A stretch of DNA of 64,000 bases, taken from the NCBI GenBank assembly GCA_030524715.1, contig JAUNGB010000015.1, positions 1 to 64,000 on the forward strand, read 5' to 3'. Below are positions 36,521 to 45,981 of this stretch, piece after piece. Both the position numbers and the translations under genes were made by a program. This stretch comes from Eubacteriales bacterium (GTDB taxonomy: Bacteria; Bacillota; Clostridia; Lachnospirales; Lachnospiraceae). The notes beneath the pieces are model-generated. The model worked only from the letters and a program-made list of their open reading frames with translations, made no database searches and was not told the origin of the DNA. Numbering within the stretch: position 1 is the stretch's first letter; each line of letters opens with the position of its first letter.

Positions 36521-36670
36521 ATGATATTATTTCTTTTGCTTTTCTTCTGTCTGCAGTCCCTGGTTCTTTTCTGCTGTCTGGCGGCAGGCAACGATCCTGC
36601 CTCCCAGGCAATTTCCGACCAGGAACAGCTGGAATATATCAAAAACTGGATGGAACGGAAGCATTCCTGA
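36521..36670 (+). CDS. 49-residue membrane protein, family SMP
   Basis: A small protein I cannot assign. It begins MILFLLLFFCLQSLVLFCC, one membrane helix, then LAAGNDPASQAISDQEQLEYIKNWMERKHS, a short polar tail. AAGGAGGA lies seven bases before the ATG, a very strong site. A paralogue at 39177 shares LFCCLAA, PAS, SD-EQL and IKNW, and a 5'-truncated copy lies at 58041. The Cys-Cys pair at the end of the helix is kept in all three. The conserved pattern and ribosome site make this a real gene despite its length. Confidence 0.78.
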   Translation: MILFLLLFFCLQSLVLFCCLAAGNDPASQAISDQEQLEYIKNWMERKHS

Positions 36671-36770
36671 ACCATCGCTGAAGCATTATCGCCATATACT
36701 AAAGTGCCACAAAGCATTACCGAAACCTTACCAGACGTCACTGATGCATTTCCAAAACATTGCCTCGATA

Positions 36771-38804
36771 TTACTTCAGCTTCACTCCCCAGATTTTGGA
36801 ATCTCTTGTCCCGACCACCACATAATCATTATATACAGCCGGCGAAGCTTCTATAGCTCCTTCACTGAGTTCAAACGTATCATAGGCCTCGCCGGTCTTT
36901 CCGTTAAGCAGATACATCTTTCCGCCGCAGCTGCAGTAAAGCACTGCGCCGCTGCCGTCCGAATTATATACGCAGGCAGGCGAGGACCAGGCATAATAAG
37001 CGGTGTGCTCCCACTCAACCTTCCCGGTATCTTTACGAATACATGCCAGTACGCCGTCATATGCCGCCCCTGTTCTGGCAACCGTTACATACACATAATC
37101 TGACAATTCATTTGCGCCCAAAGCAACCGTGGACTGGACGCCGCCGGATACTCCGTCCTCGGTATAGCACTCATAGGACGTTTTCCATACGATCTCGCCG
37201 TTTTCAGCGTCAATCTTCCAGATGGGAACCTCTGCCGATTCATAGCTTCTCCACCCCAGATGGAAGGAAGTGCTTACATACAGATAAAGATGGCCGTCTT
37301 CCACAGACAGTACCGGCGTGGAATTGGAATCGTCCAGGACATCCTGCACCCAGACCAGTTCCAGGGTATTGAGGTTCAGGCACATGAGATTTCCTCCGTT
37401 GTCCGCCACAAACAGATATCCCTTATAAACCGCGGCGCTGTCCTCCATACCAAGCCAATAGGACTGCAGGCTGGTCCTCGTACCGTAATAATGCCATTTC
37501 ACGATATTGCCGGGAGAAACAGAAAGCGTCCCCGCAGTTTCGTCATAGTTTGTATTCAGCTTCATTAAATAGAGGATACCGTTTTCCCCCGGATAGATCA
37601 GGGTATCTGTCTCCGCATCCACAAGAGCCGACGAATCAAAATAGCTCAGGGAACCTCTCAGAGAAAAAGTGTCATTATCCCCAAAGGTGTGCATTACACT
37701 GCAGTCCAGAAGGTTAATGATAAATGCTTTCGCCGTACCATTATTGCTGTCATAGCCCGCGCCTACATACATGATAGGATACCCGCGGGGATCCAGGGCT
37801 CCGGCCCCCTTAAAGGTATAGCCAAGATACAGGGGATCTCTGGTAGCTTTCCCTGTCTCCAGCTCCAGAAAATAGATATAGCCGTCCATGCAGGCGTAAA
37901 TCACCTCTGTCAGCTCCTCCTGCTGCTTTGCCCAGTCATACATATTCATAATATTCCTGGTTTCTTCAGGCCATTTGGCTATAAGCGGCTGGCCTGTCCA
38001 GCCGCTGCCTGTCCAGCAGGCATCCCCGTACGTAAGCGATCCTGTATTATATGACCAGGCTCCCTCCATGGCATAATCTTTCATTTCGGCATATCCGTAC
38101 ACCGGATTATCCCTGAAATTATTGCCTCTGAAGGTCACAATTCCGTCAACAGAGGTATACGCGCTGCCCCTGCTGAAGTCAATGACATCCGCAGGTTTAT
38201 AATCGGACAAGCTTGTCAGCGTAGTACCGTCAACATTGACCTCCGTATATTCGATATAATTGGAAGGCTTCGTCTGCTCAGTACAATAGGGTACGAAATC
38301 CGGTTCCTTATCTTCTTTGGCTTCTGCCATATCGACTCCGTCTGCCGGTTCCTTCTCTTTCTTTTTGTCCCCGTCCTTGCTGCTCTTGCCTTCTGTGCTT
38401 TCTCCGCTGTTGCTGTCCGTGCTGCTCTTGCCTTCCGCGCTTTCTCCGCCGTTACGTTCGCTGTCGGACTCAATAGAGGCTACATTCCGGGAAGACGCAG
38501 TCTCCCCCTTCTTTACCCGGATTTCCACGCACAGAAGCACAATCAGCGCAATAACGATCAGCACCGCCTCCGCAAGCAGAAGCGCCCTGGCAATGCTTAT
38601 CTGCCCTTTCTTCTTTCTTTTCCCGGCATTCGGCCCCTTACCAGAATTTGGCCTTGGCCCGGAATTAAGCCTTTTTCCGGGATTTGGCCCTTTACCGGAA
38701 TTTGGCCTTTTACCAGTATTTGGCCCTTTACCAAGACTTGATCCTTTACCGGTCCTTGGCCTTTTACCGGAATTCTTTTTTAACGGATCCGCTTCCCTTC
38801 CCAT
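36771..38804 (-). CDS. Membrane-anchored PQQ-like beta-propeller protein
   Basis: About 677 residues. A basic, repetitive cytoplasmic head (residues about 15-65: units such as GKGPNSGKRPNS) leads to one membrane helix (ARALLLAEAVLIVIALIVLL), a Ser/Glu/Lys-rich stalk (about 105-170) and an extracellular beta-propeller with PQQ-like repeats: VWVQDVLDDSNSTPVLSVEDGHLYLYVS, GEIVWKTSYE, GKVEWEHTAYYAWSSPACVYN, GKMYLLNGKTGE. The propeller probably binds peptide or glycan and not PQQ. The start is near ATG 38804 (eight bases after GGGAGG; ATG 38807 is also possible). It converges with the 49-residue gene. Confidence 0.85.
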   Translation of the reverse strand: MGREADPLKKNSGKRPRTGKGSSLGKGPNTGKRPNSGKGPNPGKRLNSGPRPNSGKGPNAGKRKKKGQISIARALLLAEAVLIVIALIVLLCVEIRVKKGETASSRNVASIESDSERNGGESAEGKSSTDSNSGESTEGKSSKDGDKKKEKEPADGVDMAEAKEDKEPDFVPYCTEQTKPSNYIEYTEVNVDGTTLTSLSDYKPADVIDFSRGSAYTSVDGIVTFRGNNFRDNPVYGYAEMKDYAMEGAWSYNTGSLTYGDACWTGSGWTGQPLIAKWPEETRNIMNMYDWAKQQEELTEVIYACMDGYIYFLELETGKATRDPLYLGYTFKGAGALDPRGYPIMYVGAGYDSNNGTAKAFIINLLDCSVMHTFGDNDTFSLRGSLSYFDSSALVDAETDTLIYPGENGILYLMKLNTNYDETAGTLSVSPGNIVKWHYYGTRTSLQSYWLGMEDSAAVYKGYLFVADNGGNLMCLNLNTLELVWVQDVLDDSNSTPVLSVEDGHLYLYVSTSFHLGWRSYESAEVPIWKIDAENGEIVWKTSYECYTEDGVSGGVQSTVALGANELSDYVYVTVARTGAAYDGVLACIRKDTGKVEWEHTAYYAWSSPACVYNSDGSGAVLYCSCGGKMYLLNGKTGEAYDTFELSEGAIEASPAVYNDYVVVGTRDSKIWGVKLK

Positions 38805-38822
38805 CATACGTTCCTCCCTCAT

Positions 38823-39176
38823 AATATTCTATCAATGCTATAATATGATTAGATCGTCAAAAGTCCCTTTTTCAGATTCTGCTATAATATATTGCTACGA
38901 TTAACGAAATCAATATACTAAATATAATAATTCCGGTTATTGAATTACCTTTTTACGCCTAAACCATAATATATTCTGGCATCGATACTATAATTGTGCT
39001 TGACATCCCTCTGAACGGGATGTTATGATTTATGAAAATCCGCATAGCTGATGCGCATCCAAAGAAACTCATCTGCGGCAAATCTTTTCTCAAAGCTATA
39101 TTAACACATAATTTTGGATTTATCTACCACATCTCACAAAACCCCATAAAACAATTCTATCAAGGAGGATTTCTTA
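38823..39176. promoter_or_regulatory. Intergenic region with a promoter and internal inverted repeat
   Basis: A 354-base gap. On the plus strand TTGACA (39000-39005), 18 bases, TATGAT (39024-39029). Between them lies a perfect inverted repeat ACATCCC (39003-39009)/GGGATGT (39017-39023), a good candidate operator. The leader to the small-protein ATG at 39177 would be about 140 nt. The rest is AT-rich with no gene seen. Confidence 0.6.
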
Positions 39177-39322
39177 TGCTTTTATTTACACTTCTCTTTT
39201 CCCTGTTTCAGGGCGCTATCCTGTTCTGCTGTCTCGCAGCCAAAAACACACCTGCCTCACGGGAAGTTTCCGACCGTGAACAACTGGACTTCATAAAAAA
39301 CTGGGCAAAGAACAAGCATTGA
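39177..39322 (+). CDS. 48-residue membrane protein, family SMP (second copy)
   Basis: Paralogue of the protein at 36521: MLLFTLLFSLFQGAILFCC, one membrane helix, then LAAKNTPASREVSDREQLDFIKNWAKNKH. AAGGAGGA lies eight bases before the ATG. An open frame extends upstream to 39032 but lacks a site and is not conserved, so I use the internal ATG. The copy at 58041-58170 is nearly identical to this one from residue 7 onward. Confidence 0.78.
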
Positions 39323-39346
39323 CAATAAAGCAGTCATCTGCATTCC

Positions 39347-39394
39347 ACTTTGCTGCATACTCATGAACGCAGGTTGCTTCGCAACCTGCGTTCA
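39347..39394. repeat. Dispersed repeat R4 ending in a perfect 14-bp hairpin
   Basis: GCATTCCACTTTGCTGCATACTC (R4 left part) is followed by TGAACGCAGGTTGC (39364-39377), loop TTC, and its exact complement (39381-39394). No T-run follows, but it could end the small-protein transcript. Confidence 0.65.
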
Positions 39395-39421
39395 ATTTAC
39401 ACTATAACAATACCAAATATT

Positions 39422-40826
39422 TTATACAACTGCTTCCACCAAAACCCGATTTCCCAAATGTATTTTTTTAACCCCGATCTCCTTTTTCTGATTGAAGTTA
39501 TAGCTTAGCATATAGCCTTTTTTAAGGTGGAAATAATCAAGATAATCTGACAGCTGTTTCTCTCCACGGCTGTTGTAAGAGTCTCCACGCCAGATCTTCA
39601 ACTCGATAATAAAACGTTCTCCCAGATAATCTACTACCACATCCATACGCCGTGAGTTTCGCGTTTCTGCTTCAATATAGTAGTTCCCTGTTCCATTTAT
39701 TATTGGCCGTATATAAAGCAGTTAAAAAATAATTGTACAGCCGGGTTTCAAATATTTTGTTTGCGATCCTAAGCGTTCCTGCGTCATTTTTTACAAACCC
39801 GAACATCGTAGCAACATCTATCGCAGAGTCGTCCGGATTATAAACAATTCTCATCCCTCCAAATAAAACGTCATAAATCACTTTTTGAAGACTGGGGTAA
39901 TCCTTCAGCTTGCCGATAAGCGATTCAAATAAAGTATTCTTTTCAGAAAGCAGTACCCTGACAGCTTCCAGACCCCCCTGCATGGTCCACGCCGATTTTT
40001 TATCCGGAAATTCCCTGCTCCCGGCTATTTTTTCATCCAGCAGCTTACAAATACGTGACACAAGATAAGGATAGCCCCCTGTATAATCGTAAATCAGTCC
40101 GGCAATTTCATCCACATCCATCCCTGTACGATTATCCGCCTCATATTCACGGAGCATTCCGGCAATTTCCACTTCAGAAAAGCTCATCACAACATCGAAA
40201 TCCGCAGCAATGTTCCACGGGCTGTTCATTTTATGTTCGTCATCCGGCCTGATTTTTCCCTTGATATTCTTTACATCATACACACCGGCAAGAATTACAG
40301 ACTGGAATGCCGGGATTTTATCCCGCTTCATATAATAGCCTCTCAGTTGGGCAAGAAAGTCTAAAAACACCTGATTATTCGCTGCGCTGTCAACCTCGTC
40401 TATCATCAAAACAATTGGTTTTTGAGAAATCCGGCACCATTTACTTAATATCTGGAAAAGATTTTGCAAAGTACATTTTTTTGAATCATCAGCTATAAAT
40501 CCTTCTAACCTTATCCGTATTTCTTCCGGAAGAATTTCTGCACATTCGAGCAATTCATTTGCAAACGCTTCTGAAAATATCTGCTCCGTTTCAAAGGATG
40601 CGTATCCAAGCATCTGAAAATCCAGACTAACTACACAATACTCATGAACAAGAAATTTCTCCAAAGCTGCCAGAGTTGTTGTTTTTCCGTACTGTCTGGC
40701 ACGATTTATCGTAAAGTATTTGCCATCATCAACCATCTCTTTGATTTGTTTAAGTTTTTCCGAAATGTCTACCATATAGTGGAGGTCAGGTTTACAGTCT
40801 CCTGTCACATTAAAAACTTTTCCCAT
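39422..40826 (-). pseudogene. AAA-like ATPase with PD-(D/E)XK tail, broken by deletion and frameshift
   Basis: The 5' part (40826-39672) encodes an AAA-like ATPase: FTINRARQYGKTTTLAALE (degenerate P-loop), PIVLMIDEVDSAANNQVFL (Walker B) and FETRLYNYFLT. The frame then runs into LYTANNKWNRELLY and stops. Immediately after, in another frame, come LLYIRPIINGTGNYYIEAETRNSRRMDVVVDYLGE and FIIELKIWRGDSYNSRGEKQL, the family's nuclease-like tail (39646-39422). Intact relatives have a segment of many tens of residues between these parts, so an internal deletion has removed it and shifted the frame. GGAAGGAGTG precedes the start. Family function is unknown. Confidence 0.8.
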
Positions 40827-40891
40827 AATCCGTCACACTCCTTCCCCTTTCATCCTGCCATTAACAATTGTCAAATCAAAGTCTTCTTATA

Positions 40892-40931
40892 TCCGCGTAG
40901 ATTGATTACTATCGGAATGGGATACCGATTT
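40892..40931. repeat. Dispersed repeat R1
   Basis: Forty bases matching 3356-3395 without a difference that I can see. It lies between the broken ATPase gene and the pRiA4b-ORF3-like gene, 37 kb from its sister. Confidence 0.8.
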
Positions 40932-40986
40932 GTTATTATTATTCCCTGGGTTCACAAACTTCAGCTGACAGCTTATTTAACAGGAT

Positions 40987-41394
40987 TTATTCATCATCCC
41001 AGTCTGGATACTGTTGAACGCTTCCTTTTGCCTTAACTATACGGGGTTTGAAATTCTTCTGAACTTCATTGATTTTTGACACTGTAATTGTGAACATCCA
41101 ATCATCTCCAAAGTCATAATGGAGTGCAAATTTCTGTCCTTTACAAAGCCCGACTTCATCCAGGGTTATATCTGCCGAAGGTTCATCTCCCTTCGGATCT
41201 GACTGATATGTGTCTTTACTATACATGCGGTTGTCCATGCAAAACTCATACAGATGCTCGTCTATAAAGTCAAAAGCTTCCAGGATCACCCCGCATAATT
41301 GATTTAATGTGCTGTTACCGCAGATTTCGATATTCCTATAAACATCGCGCCCTCTGCCAGCCGGGTATATCTTCATCGAATACTGTTTACTCAT
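40987..41394 (-). CDS. Plasmid pRiA4b ORF-3-like protein
   Basis: About 135 residues of the family named after pRiA4b ORF-3, common on mobile DNA, function unknown. Seen: YSMKIYPAGRGRDVYRNIEI start, LCGVILEAFDFIDEHLYEF, the ADITLDEVGLCKGQKFALHYDFGDDWMFTITV core and a short acidic end. The start is ATG 41394, after GAGGTGG; the frame runs ten codons further upstream. The whole protein is shorter than many relatives but covers the core domain. Confidence 0.82.
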   Translation of the reverse strand: MSKQYSMKIYPAGRGRDVYRNIEICGNSTLNQLCGVILEAFDFIDEHLYEFCMDNRMYSKDTYQSDPKGDEPSADITLDEVGLCKGQKFALHYDFGDDWMFTITVSKINEVQKNFKPRIVKAKGSVQQYPDWDDE

Positions 41395-41502
41395 CATCCA
41401 CCTCATTTCCAGATAAAATCTCATCTTCTATCTACGTTTAATAATGTTTCCACGTCCCACCATGATTTGAACAAAGCAGTGCGATCATTAATACATTATA
41501 AC

Positions 41503-43194
41503 TCATTCGGCCATGACTACCATGCATTCTTTCCCGCAGAAAGCCATGCCGTATTTTATGATTTTGTCCATTCTTCGCTGCCCCAGACCAACAGCGTATT
41601 TCCTGTCCTCAATCTGTTCCAATGCCTCTGCGCACCCCTTCCCGAGATTGCCATCTTCTGCGTATTTCATCTCAATCACAATACCAATCCTGTCCGGCGT
41701 ACAGATTATAATATCACTGTAACCATTTCCAAGCTCCGCATTTGAGCGGATCAGCCAGTCGCTGCGGCTTTGCAGCAAACCTAAGACCATGCCGTGATAA
41801 AAGTTTTCCTTCATGTCCTTTCTGACAGCGGTGTCACGCACACTGATCGAGTCCCACAGGTAATCGTGGAGCATATCTCCGATCAGCTTTACATCACCGC
41901 CCGGAAACGCCGCACAGAATTTTTCAATTCTCGACAGGTCGGCCCTGGATGTATCTTTGAACCATTCCTTCACCTGGGTAATGAATAAATCGTTGATCTC
42001 CGCATTTGGTATGGAAAGCATATATTCTTTTGCGGAAATGCGTTCCGTGGCAGTCAGGTAGCCCGTCATCAGCAGGACGCTCCACAGGTTTTCAATGCTG
42101 CTGTCCAAATCTCTGTATGTTAATTCCTGCGAAACAGCCTTCCGGATACTCTCCCCGGCAATCAACTGTTCAATTTCATCCCTTGTGGTCTGGTCAGCTT
42201 TGTCAATAAAGCGCCGGACCATGTCATTCCCGCTGGTGTTCGCCCAATAGTTGCCTGGAAACGCCTTCCTGTTCCTGCGGAGAGCCTGTGTATATTTGAT
42301 GACATCCCACGGGCAGTAAATGGATGCCCCGCCAAACCGGTACCCGTCATACCAGTCACGCATCGTGTCGATAGCTTCTTCCCTTCCATAATATTCCAGC
42401 AGTTCCCTCACTTCATCCTCTGTAAAGCCAAAGCTGTCATTAAAATACTCATCCGTGATCGTCATGACGTTAAGGTTATTAAGGCCAGTGAAAATACTCT
42501 CCTTGGAGATGCGCAGACAGCCGGTAATGACCGCAAACTCGAGGTCGGGATTCGTCTTCAGGGCATTTCCAAAAAGGTTCCTGATAAGCGTCACCATCTC
42601 ATCATAATATCCACCCTGAAATGCCTTGTCCAGCGGCACATCGTATTCGTCAATCAAAAGAATAACTTTTTTGCCGTAGTGCTTTGACAAGAGTTGGGAC
42701 AGCGTTTGCAGGCTTGATAAAAGAGCTGATTCTTTCATCGTAAAATCGCCATCAGCGCCAACATTCACTAAGGCTTGATATCTGTTCTTCTCAATTTCTG
42801 ACAGTCTATCGCTTTTACCCAATAATTGAAATCGCAGACATTCGTTTCCTATTACAACTTTCAATGCAGCAACCGCAGACTGAAAATCTCTCCCGTCAAC
42901 GCTTTTCAGCGTTATCGAAATCACAGGGAACTGCCCCATGTATTCTTCACACAGTTCTGTCTCCTGTGAAATTTTCAGGCCATCAAACAGCTTCCCATCT
43001 GTTCCAATTTCAAAGAAGCATTTCAGCATATCCATGGTCAGGGTCTTCCCGAACCGGCGTGGGCGGGTAAAAAGATTTACTTTTCCCATGTTTTGCAGAA
43101 GTTCCGCTATGAACATGGTCTTATCCACATAGTAATAATTTCCTGTAAAGAAATCTTCAAAAAACTCCACCCCAACAGGTAACTTCTTTACCAT
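41503..43194 (-). CDS. AAA-ATPase-like/PD-(D/E)XK nuclease-like protein
   Basis: About 563 residues. N-terminal AAA-ATPase-like domain: YVDKTMFIAELLQNMGKVNLFTRPRRFGKTLTMDML with P-loop-like RPRRFGKT, and Walker B KVILLIDEYDVPLDKAF. The C-terminal PD-(D/E)XK-like domain has SDIIICTPDRIGIVIEMKYAEDGN (Asp ... Glu-x-Lys). These genes are abundant in gut Clostridia and Bacteroidota; their role is not established. The start ATG 43194 gives the usual MVKKLPVGVEFF. The first dozen codons and the leader recur as a fragment at 59249-59329. Confidence 0.88.
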   Translation of the reverse strand: MVKKLPVGVEFFEDFFTGNYYYVDKTMFIAELLQNMGKVNLFTRPRRFGKTLTMDMLKCFFEIGTDGKLFDGLKISQETELCEEYMGQFPVISITLKSVDGRDFQSAVAALKVVIGNECLRFQLLGKSDRLSEIEKNRYQALVNVGADGDFTMKESALLSSLQTLSQLLSKHYGKKVILLIDEYDVPLDKAFQGGYYDEMVTLIRNLFGNALKTNPDLEFAVITGCLRISKESIFTGLNNLNVMTITDEYFNDSFGFTEDEVRELLEYYGREEAIDTMRDWYDGYRFGGASIYCPWDVIKYTQALRRNRKAFPGNYWANTSGNDMVRRFIDKADQTTRDEIEQLIAGESIRKAVSQELTYRDLDSSIENLWSVLLMTGYLTATERISAKEYMLSIPNAEINDLFITQVKEWFKDTSRADLSRIEKFCAAFPGGDVKLIGDMLHDYLWDSISVRDTAVRKDMKENFYHGMVLGLLQSRSDWLIRSNAELGNGYSDIIICTPDRIGIVIEMKYAEDGNLGKGCAEALEQIEDRKYAVGLGQRRMDKIIKYGMAFCGKECMVVMAE

Positions 43195-43386
43195 CTGTCC
43201 CCACACTCCTTTCCGAAGTGGTTTAAAACTCGTTCGCTCCCGCAATCCATAAGAACAGTAAATTGCAAAAACGCACAATCACCCAATTGTTTTTAGTTTA
43301 CCAGAAAGCCGCCTGACAGTCAACGAGTTCCCCTAAAGTCCGCTCTGTTCCTGTACTGACATCCGAAAGAAAATATTGATATGGCG

Positions 43387-44319
43387 TTATTCCGCCTTTG
43401 TGTCCCCACCTGACATAATGTCGCCCACTTCTTTCCAGCATCGCCAACGGGATAACGCTTCCCACAGCTGTTCATCCTCTGATAGGAGCAAATGATCATC
43501 GTCAATTGCCTTTTTTCCAAAAATCACATCAATGCTGTCCAGCAGCACAAGCAGTGTCTGCGCTGTTGCATCCTTAAAATCTCTGATCATCGGATGGTCC
43601 TGTGGCAGGTCTCCGTTCCATGCCCGGACAAACATACTGTACATTTCCGCTACACTGATCTCATCTTCATCCCGGATTGTTGAGAAATAGTCGCTTATCA
43701 TTTGTGCCTGTTTTCCATTGTGGCTCGGCCAGTCCCTGAACTCTCGGCTGATTCCCAGTTTGCCCCGGTATGCGACAAATGGGATTGGTGTTATCAGCCT
43801 GTCCGCATATTCGGAAAAATACTCTTCTAAAAGGAAAAAATCATCCCTCCCGACCCAAAAACACATATGCTCAAGGCGTTTTTTCTTTGAAACTTTACCG
43901 GCAAAACTATGTGTTCCACGTTCTAACAGGATTTTCATCGCCCCTGTAAAAAGTTTCCTGAGCTTCGTTCCCTCTACTGTGATATATACTTTTATGTTGT
44001 ATACGCTGCCGTAAAGGTGACAGTTATGATCTGTAACATCAGGTTCATAACATCTATATAAAGAACGTAAAAGCATATTTTTTGAGCGGTATGTTTCACC
44101 TTCAGTCGGGATATCGCATTCACGGGCTCCTGCATTTGCAGAAGGGATTATAACCCCATCAGGCAGCGGCGCAGCATAGAGCGCTTTTTCTTTTCTTTCT
44201 TCCTCTTCGACTCGTTCTTTTTCCTGTTTCCGCATTTTTTCAATAAACTCTTCAATCAAGTCTTTCACAGAAACACCTATCAGACGTTTCACATCAATTC
44301 TCTTTGCTTCTCTCTCCAT
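43387..44319 (-). pseudogene. Truncated, internally deleted copy of the ATPase at 60982-62949
   Basis: About 310 residues. From MRKQEKERVEEEERKEKALY onward it is almost identical to the C-terminal half of the 658-residue protein. It lacks that protein's N-terminal P-loop part, and 56 residues between RCYEP and VTDHNCHL are replaced by a single Asp (net loss of 165 bases, in frame). The first 29 residues (MEREAKRIDVKRLIGVSV...) are unrelated to the longer copy. DNA identity between 43412-44237 and 61026-62015 is very high. It may still be translated, but with half the protein gone I call it a remnant. Confidence 0.78.
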
Positions 44320-44531
44320 CAACTTCCTGGAACGGCCTGTAGGAAACTACGATCGATGCAGGTTCTAAAGTAGTTTGTTCTCTAAAATGCATTTTACCAT
44401 ATCATATTTTTCTTTTCAATCGACAGTTCTGACTTATTCCGCTTTAGTGTTACCATATACCATATATACTTAAAATGCACTCGTTAATAAAACTTATTTT
44501 AATCATAAGCAGACAGATCGGAGGTACTATT

Positions 44532-44753
44532 ATGGAAAAGGCTAAGCATCTGGGATTACGCATTGATTCTGAAACACACAAAAAGCTGAAAAGCCTTGCA
44601 GAATTTGACGGACGTTCCATGAACGGAGAAGTCCTTTATCTGGTTCGGCAGGCAATTGCCAGACATGAACAGACATACGGTATTCTGACTTCACATGAAG
44701 AGCCATGTAGTCCAAATGATAAAAAAACAGCCATGAAGCTGTCAAAACGTTAA
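44532..44753 (+). CDS. Arc/CopG-type ribbon-helix-helix protein
   Basis: A 73-residue DNA-binding protein: HLGLRIDSETHKKLKSLAEFDGRSMNGEVLYLVRQAI is the beta-strand, helix, turn, helix of the Arc/MetJ fold. GGAGG lies 7 bases before the ATG. The last 14 residues differ from the copy at 58626 owing to a one-base shift. No toxin gene is adjacent, so a toxin-antitoxin role is not supported; autoregulation is likely for the family. A terminator follows. Confidence 0.88.
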   Translation: MEKAKHLGLRIDSETHKKLKSLAEFDGRSMNGEVLYLVRQAIARHEQTYGILTSHEEPCSPNDKKTAMKLSKR

Positions 44754-44765
44754 GATATCGTTTAA

Positions 44766-44810
44766 GGAAAAATCCCATCCAGTCACACACCTGAGTGGGA
44801 TTTTCCTTTT
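44766..44810 (+). terminator. Terminator of the RHH gene (left copy)
   Basis: GGAAAAATCCCA pairs with TGGGATTTTCC (one bulge), followed by TTTTG. The same structure follows the right copy. Confidence 0.75.
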
Positions 44811-44821
44811 GTGTACCTGAG

Positions 44822-45059
44822 TCACAGGGGTCATTGAAATTTTCTGTCTTACTGTACACGCTCAACTCGGCGCGGCGGATTTACACGTCTAAGATTCACT
44901 CATTTCACCGACCTCCTGTTTTGTATGATTTTCATACTACCGTTTACGGTAGTATCTTTTATAGAAGGTAACATATTTCTTATCATGTATCAATAAAAAG
45001 AAGGCTCCGCAAGTTGACAATGCTGATATCTGCATTATCCGAAAGACTGAGCGATTAAC
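44822..45059 (-). promoter_or_regulatory. Palindrome and gene stub between RHH gene and operon end
   Basis: ATACTACCGT (44934-44943) and ACGGTAGTAT (44946-44955) form a 22-base palindrome. On the minus strand it is followed by AGGAGGT and an ATG that opens only MSES before a stop. This looks like the operator and start of a lost gene, probably a regulator. Nothing else was recognised in this gap. Confidence 0.45.
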
Positions 45060-45974
45060 TCACCCATCCAGTTCATTAGCTGGAAATCTATTGTTTTTCA
45101 CATCCAGGATTTCATTAAAGCTTACCCAGGTATTTGTATAAGCATCAACAAAATAAATGGGTTTGTCGCATTCATCCCATTTGTCTGGTTTTTCCATTTC
45201 ATTGGATGAGCTTACAAGAATTGCTTTTCCGGAAGGATCGCAGCCCGTATACATACACAGAAACTGGGATGCCTGACCCCCCCCCATATTCTCTGAAAGC
45301 AGCCGGGATAATATACAATGATCCAGACTATTTAGCAGATAAAATCCAGTTTGCTCCGGTTTCAGATCTCCGTTCCACCTCTCATACTCTGCATAAGGCT
45401 TTCCGTCTTTTCCTAAATCCTTTCCTGTGTTGTCATATAATACACGCCCCTCTTCTATATATGCCCATTCTCTTGGATCGTATGCCGGACCCACTGATTG
45501 GTTCCAATTCAGCGCCTTGTTTCCGTCCTTAGTTTCATTCGGCAGCCGCAGATTGCCCACCGCCGAGAACAGGCTGCACAGATAACTATTTGCTTTCTCC
45601 GCAATTTCATCAGTGTCTCCCGTACAAATACTCTTTTTTAAACCCTCGAACGTCTCTGTAATAGTTCTTATTGAATAATAGCACGCCGCTGCCATTGCCA
45701 TACTTTTTGTGTCACGAAAAACCCGGATGGACATTACGAGAAAAATATAGTGAAATGCCTGCAGTACATTGACCGCTCTATCCTGAGAATCGGCAAGGGA
45801 ATTCAGCTGTTCCAGTACCAGTTTTTTCATTGTGAACCAGCTTATTGAATGGCACTTGTCTCCGTCTCCGCCCTTAAACACAAAATTTGCTATGCCATCA
45901 AAATTCGGGCGGGAAGTTCCGGTCCAGACAAACTTGTTTTCTTTATAACATATTGTACTTAATTCAAACATCAT
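45060..45974 (-). CDS. Unknown protein, last gene of the seven-gene operon
   Basis: About 304 residues; I do not recognise it. No signal peptide or membrane helix. The N-terminal half is helical with scattered cysteines; the C-terminal half has aromatic/acidic stretches (PREWAYIEEGRVLYDN, KPYAEYERWNGDLKPEQTGFYLLNSLDHC). The start is placed at ATG 45974 (or 45971), because GAGGAAACG precedes it and the radical SAM stop codon is 7 bases upstream; a longer frame to 46025 would overlap that gene by 44 bases. A run of nine G in the coding strand (45285-45277) encodes MGGGQ and could slip. Coupling to the radical SAM gene suggests a partner or substrate. Confidence 0.75.
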   Translation of the reverse strand: MMFELSTICYKENKFVWTGTSRPNFDGIANFVFKGGDGDKCHSISWFTMKKLVLEQLNSLADSQDRAVNVLQAFHYIFLVMSIRVFRDTKSMAMAAACYYSIRTITETFEGLKKSICTGDTDEIAEKANSYLCSLFSAVGNLRLPNETKDGNKALNWNQSVGPAYDPREWAYIEEGRVLYDNTGKDLGKDGKPYAEYERWNGDLKPEQTGFYLLNSLDHCILSRLLSENMGGGQASQFLCMYTGCDPSGKAILVSSSNEMEKPDKWDECDKPIYFVDAYTNTWVSFNEILDVKNNRFPANELDG

Positions 45975-45981
45975 CGTTTCC

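Larger units (their letters stand above)
44391..44836. repeat. Direct repeat block A, left copy (with RHH gene)
   Basis: About 446 bases that recur at 58487-58930 in the same orientation, including promoter region, the whole ribbon-helix-helix gene and its terminator. The two copies bracket the seven-gene operon. Confidence 0.85.

Noticed and set aside
41503-43194. Restriction or defence nuclease from the PD-(D/E)XK-like domain
   Set aside because: The family is widespread and uncharacterised; domain resemblance alone does not show defence activity.
44532-44753. Toxin-antitoxin pair for the ribbon-helix-helix genes
   Set aside because: No RelE, MazF or HicA-like gene neighbours either copy; each stands alone with its own terminator.
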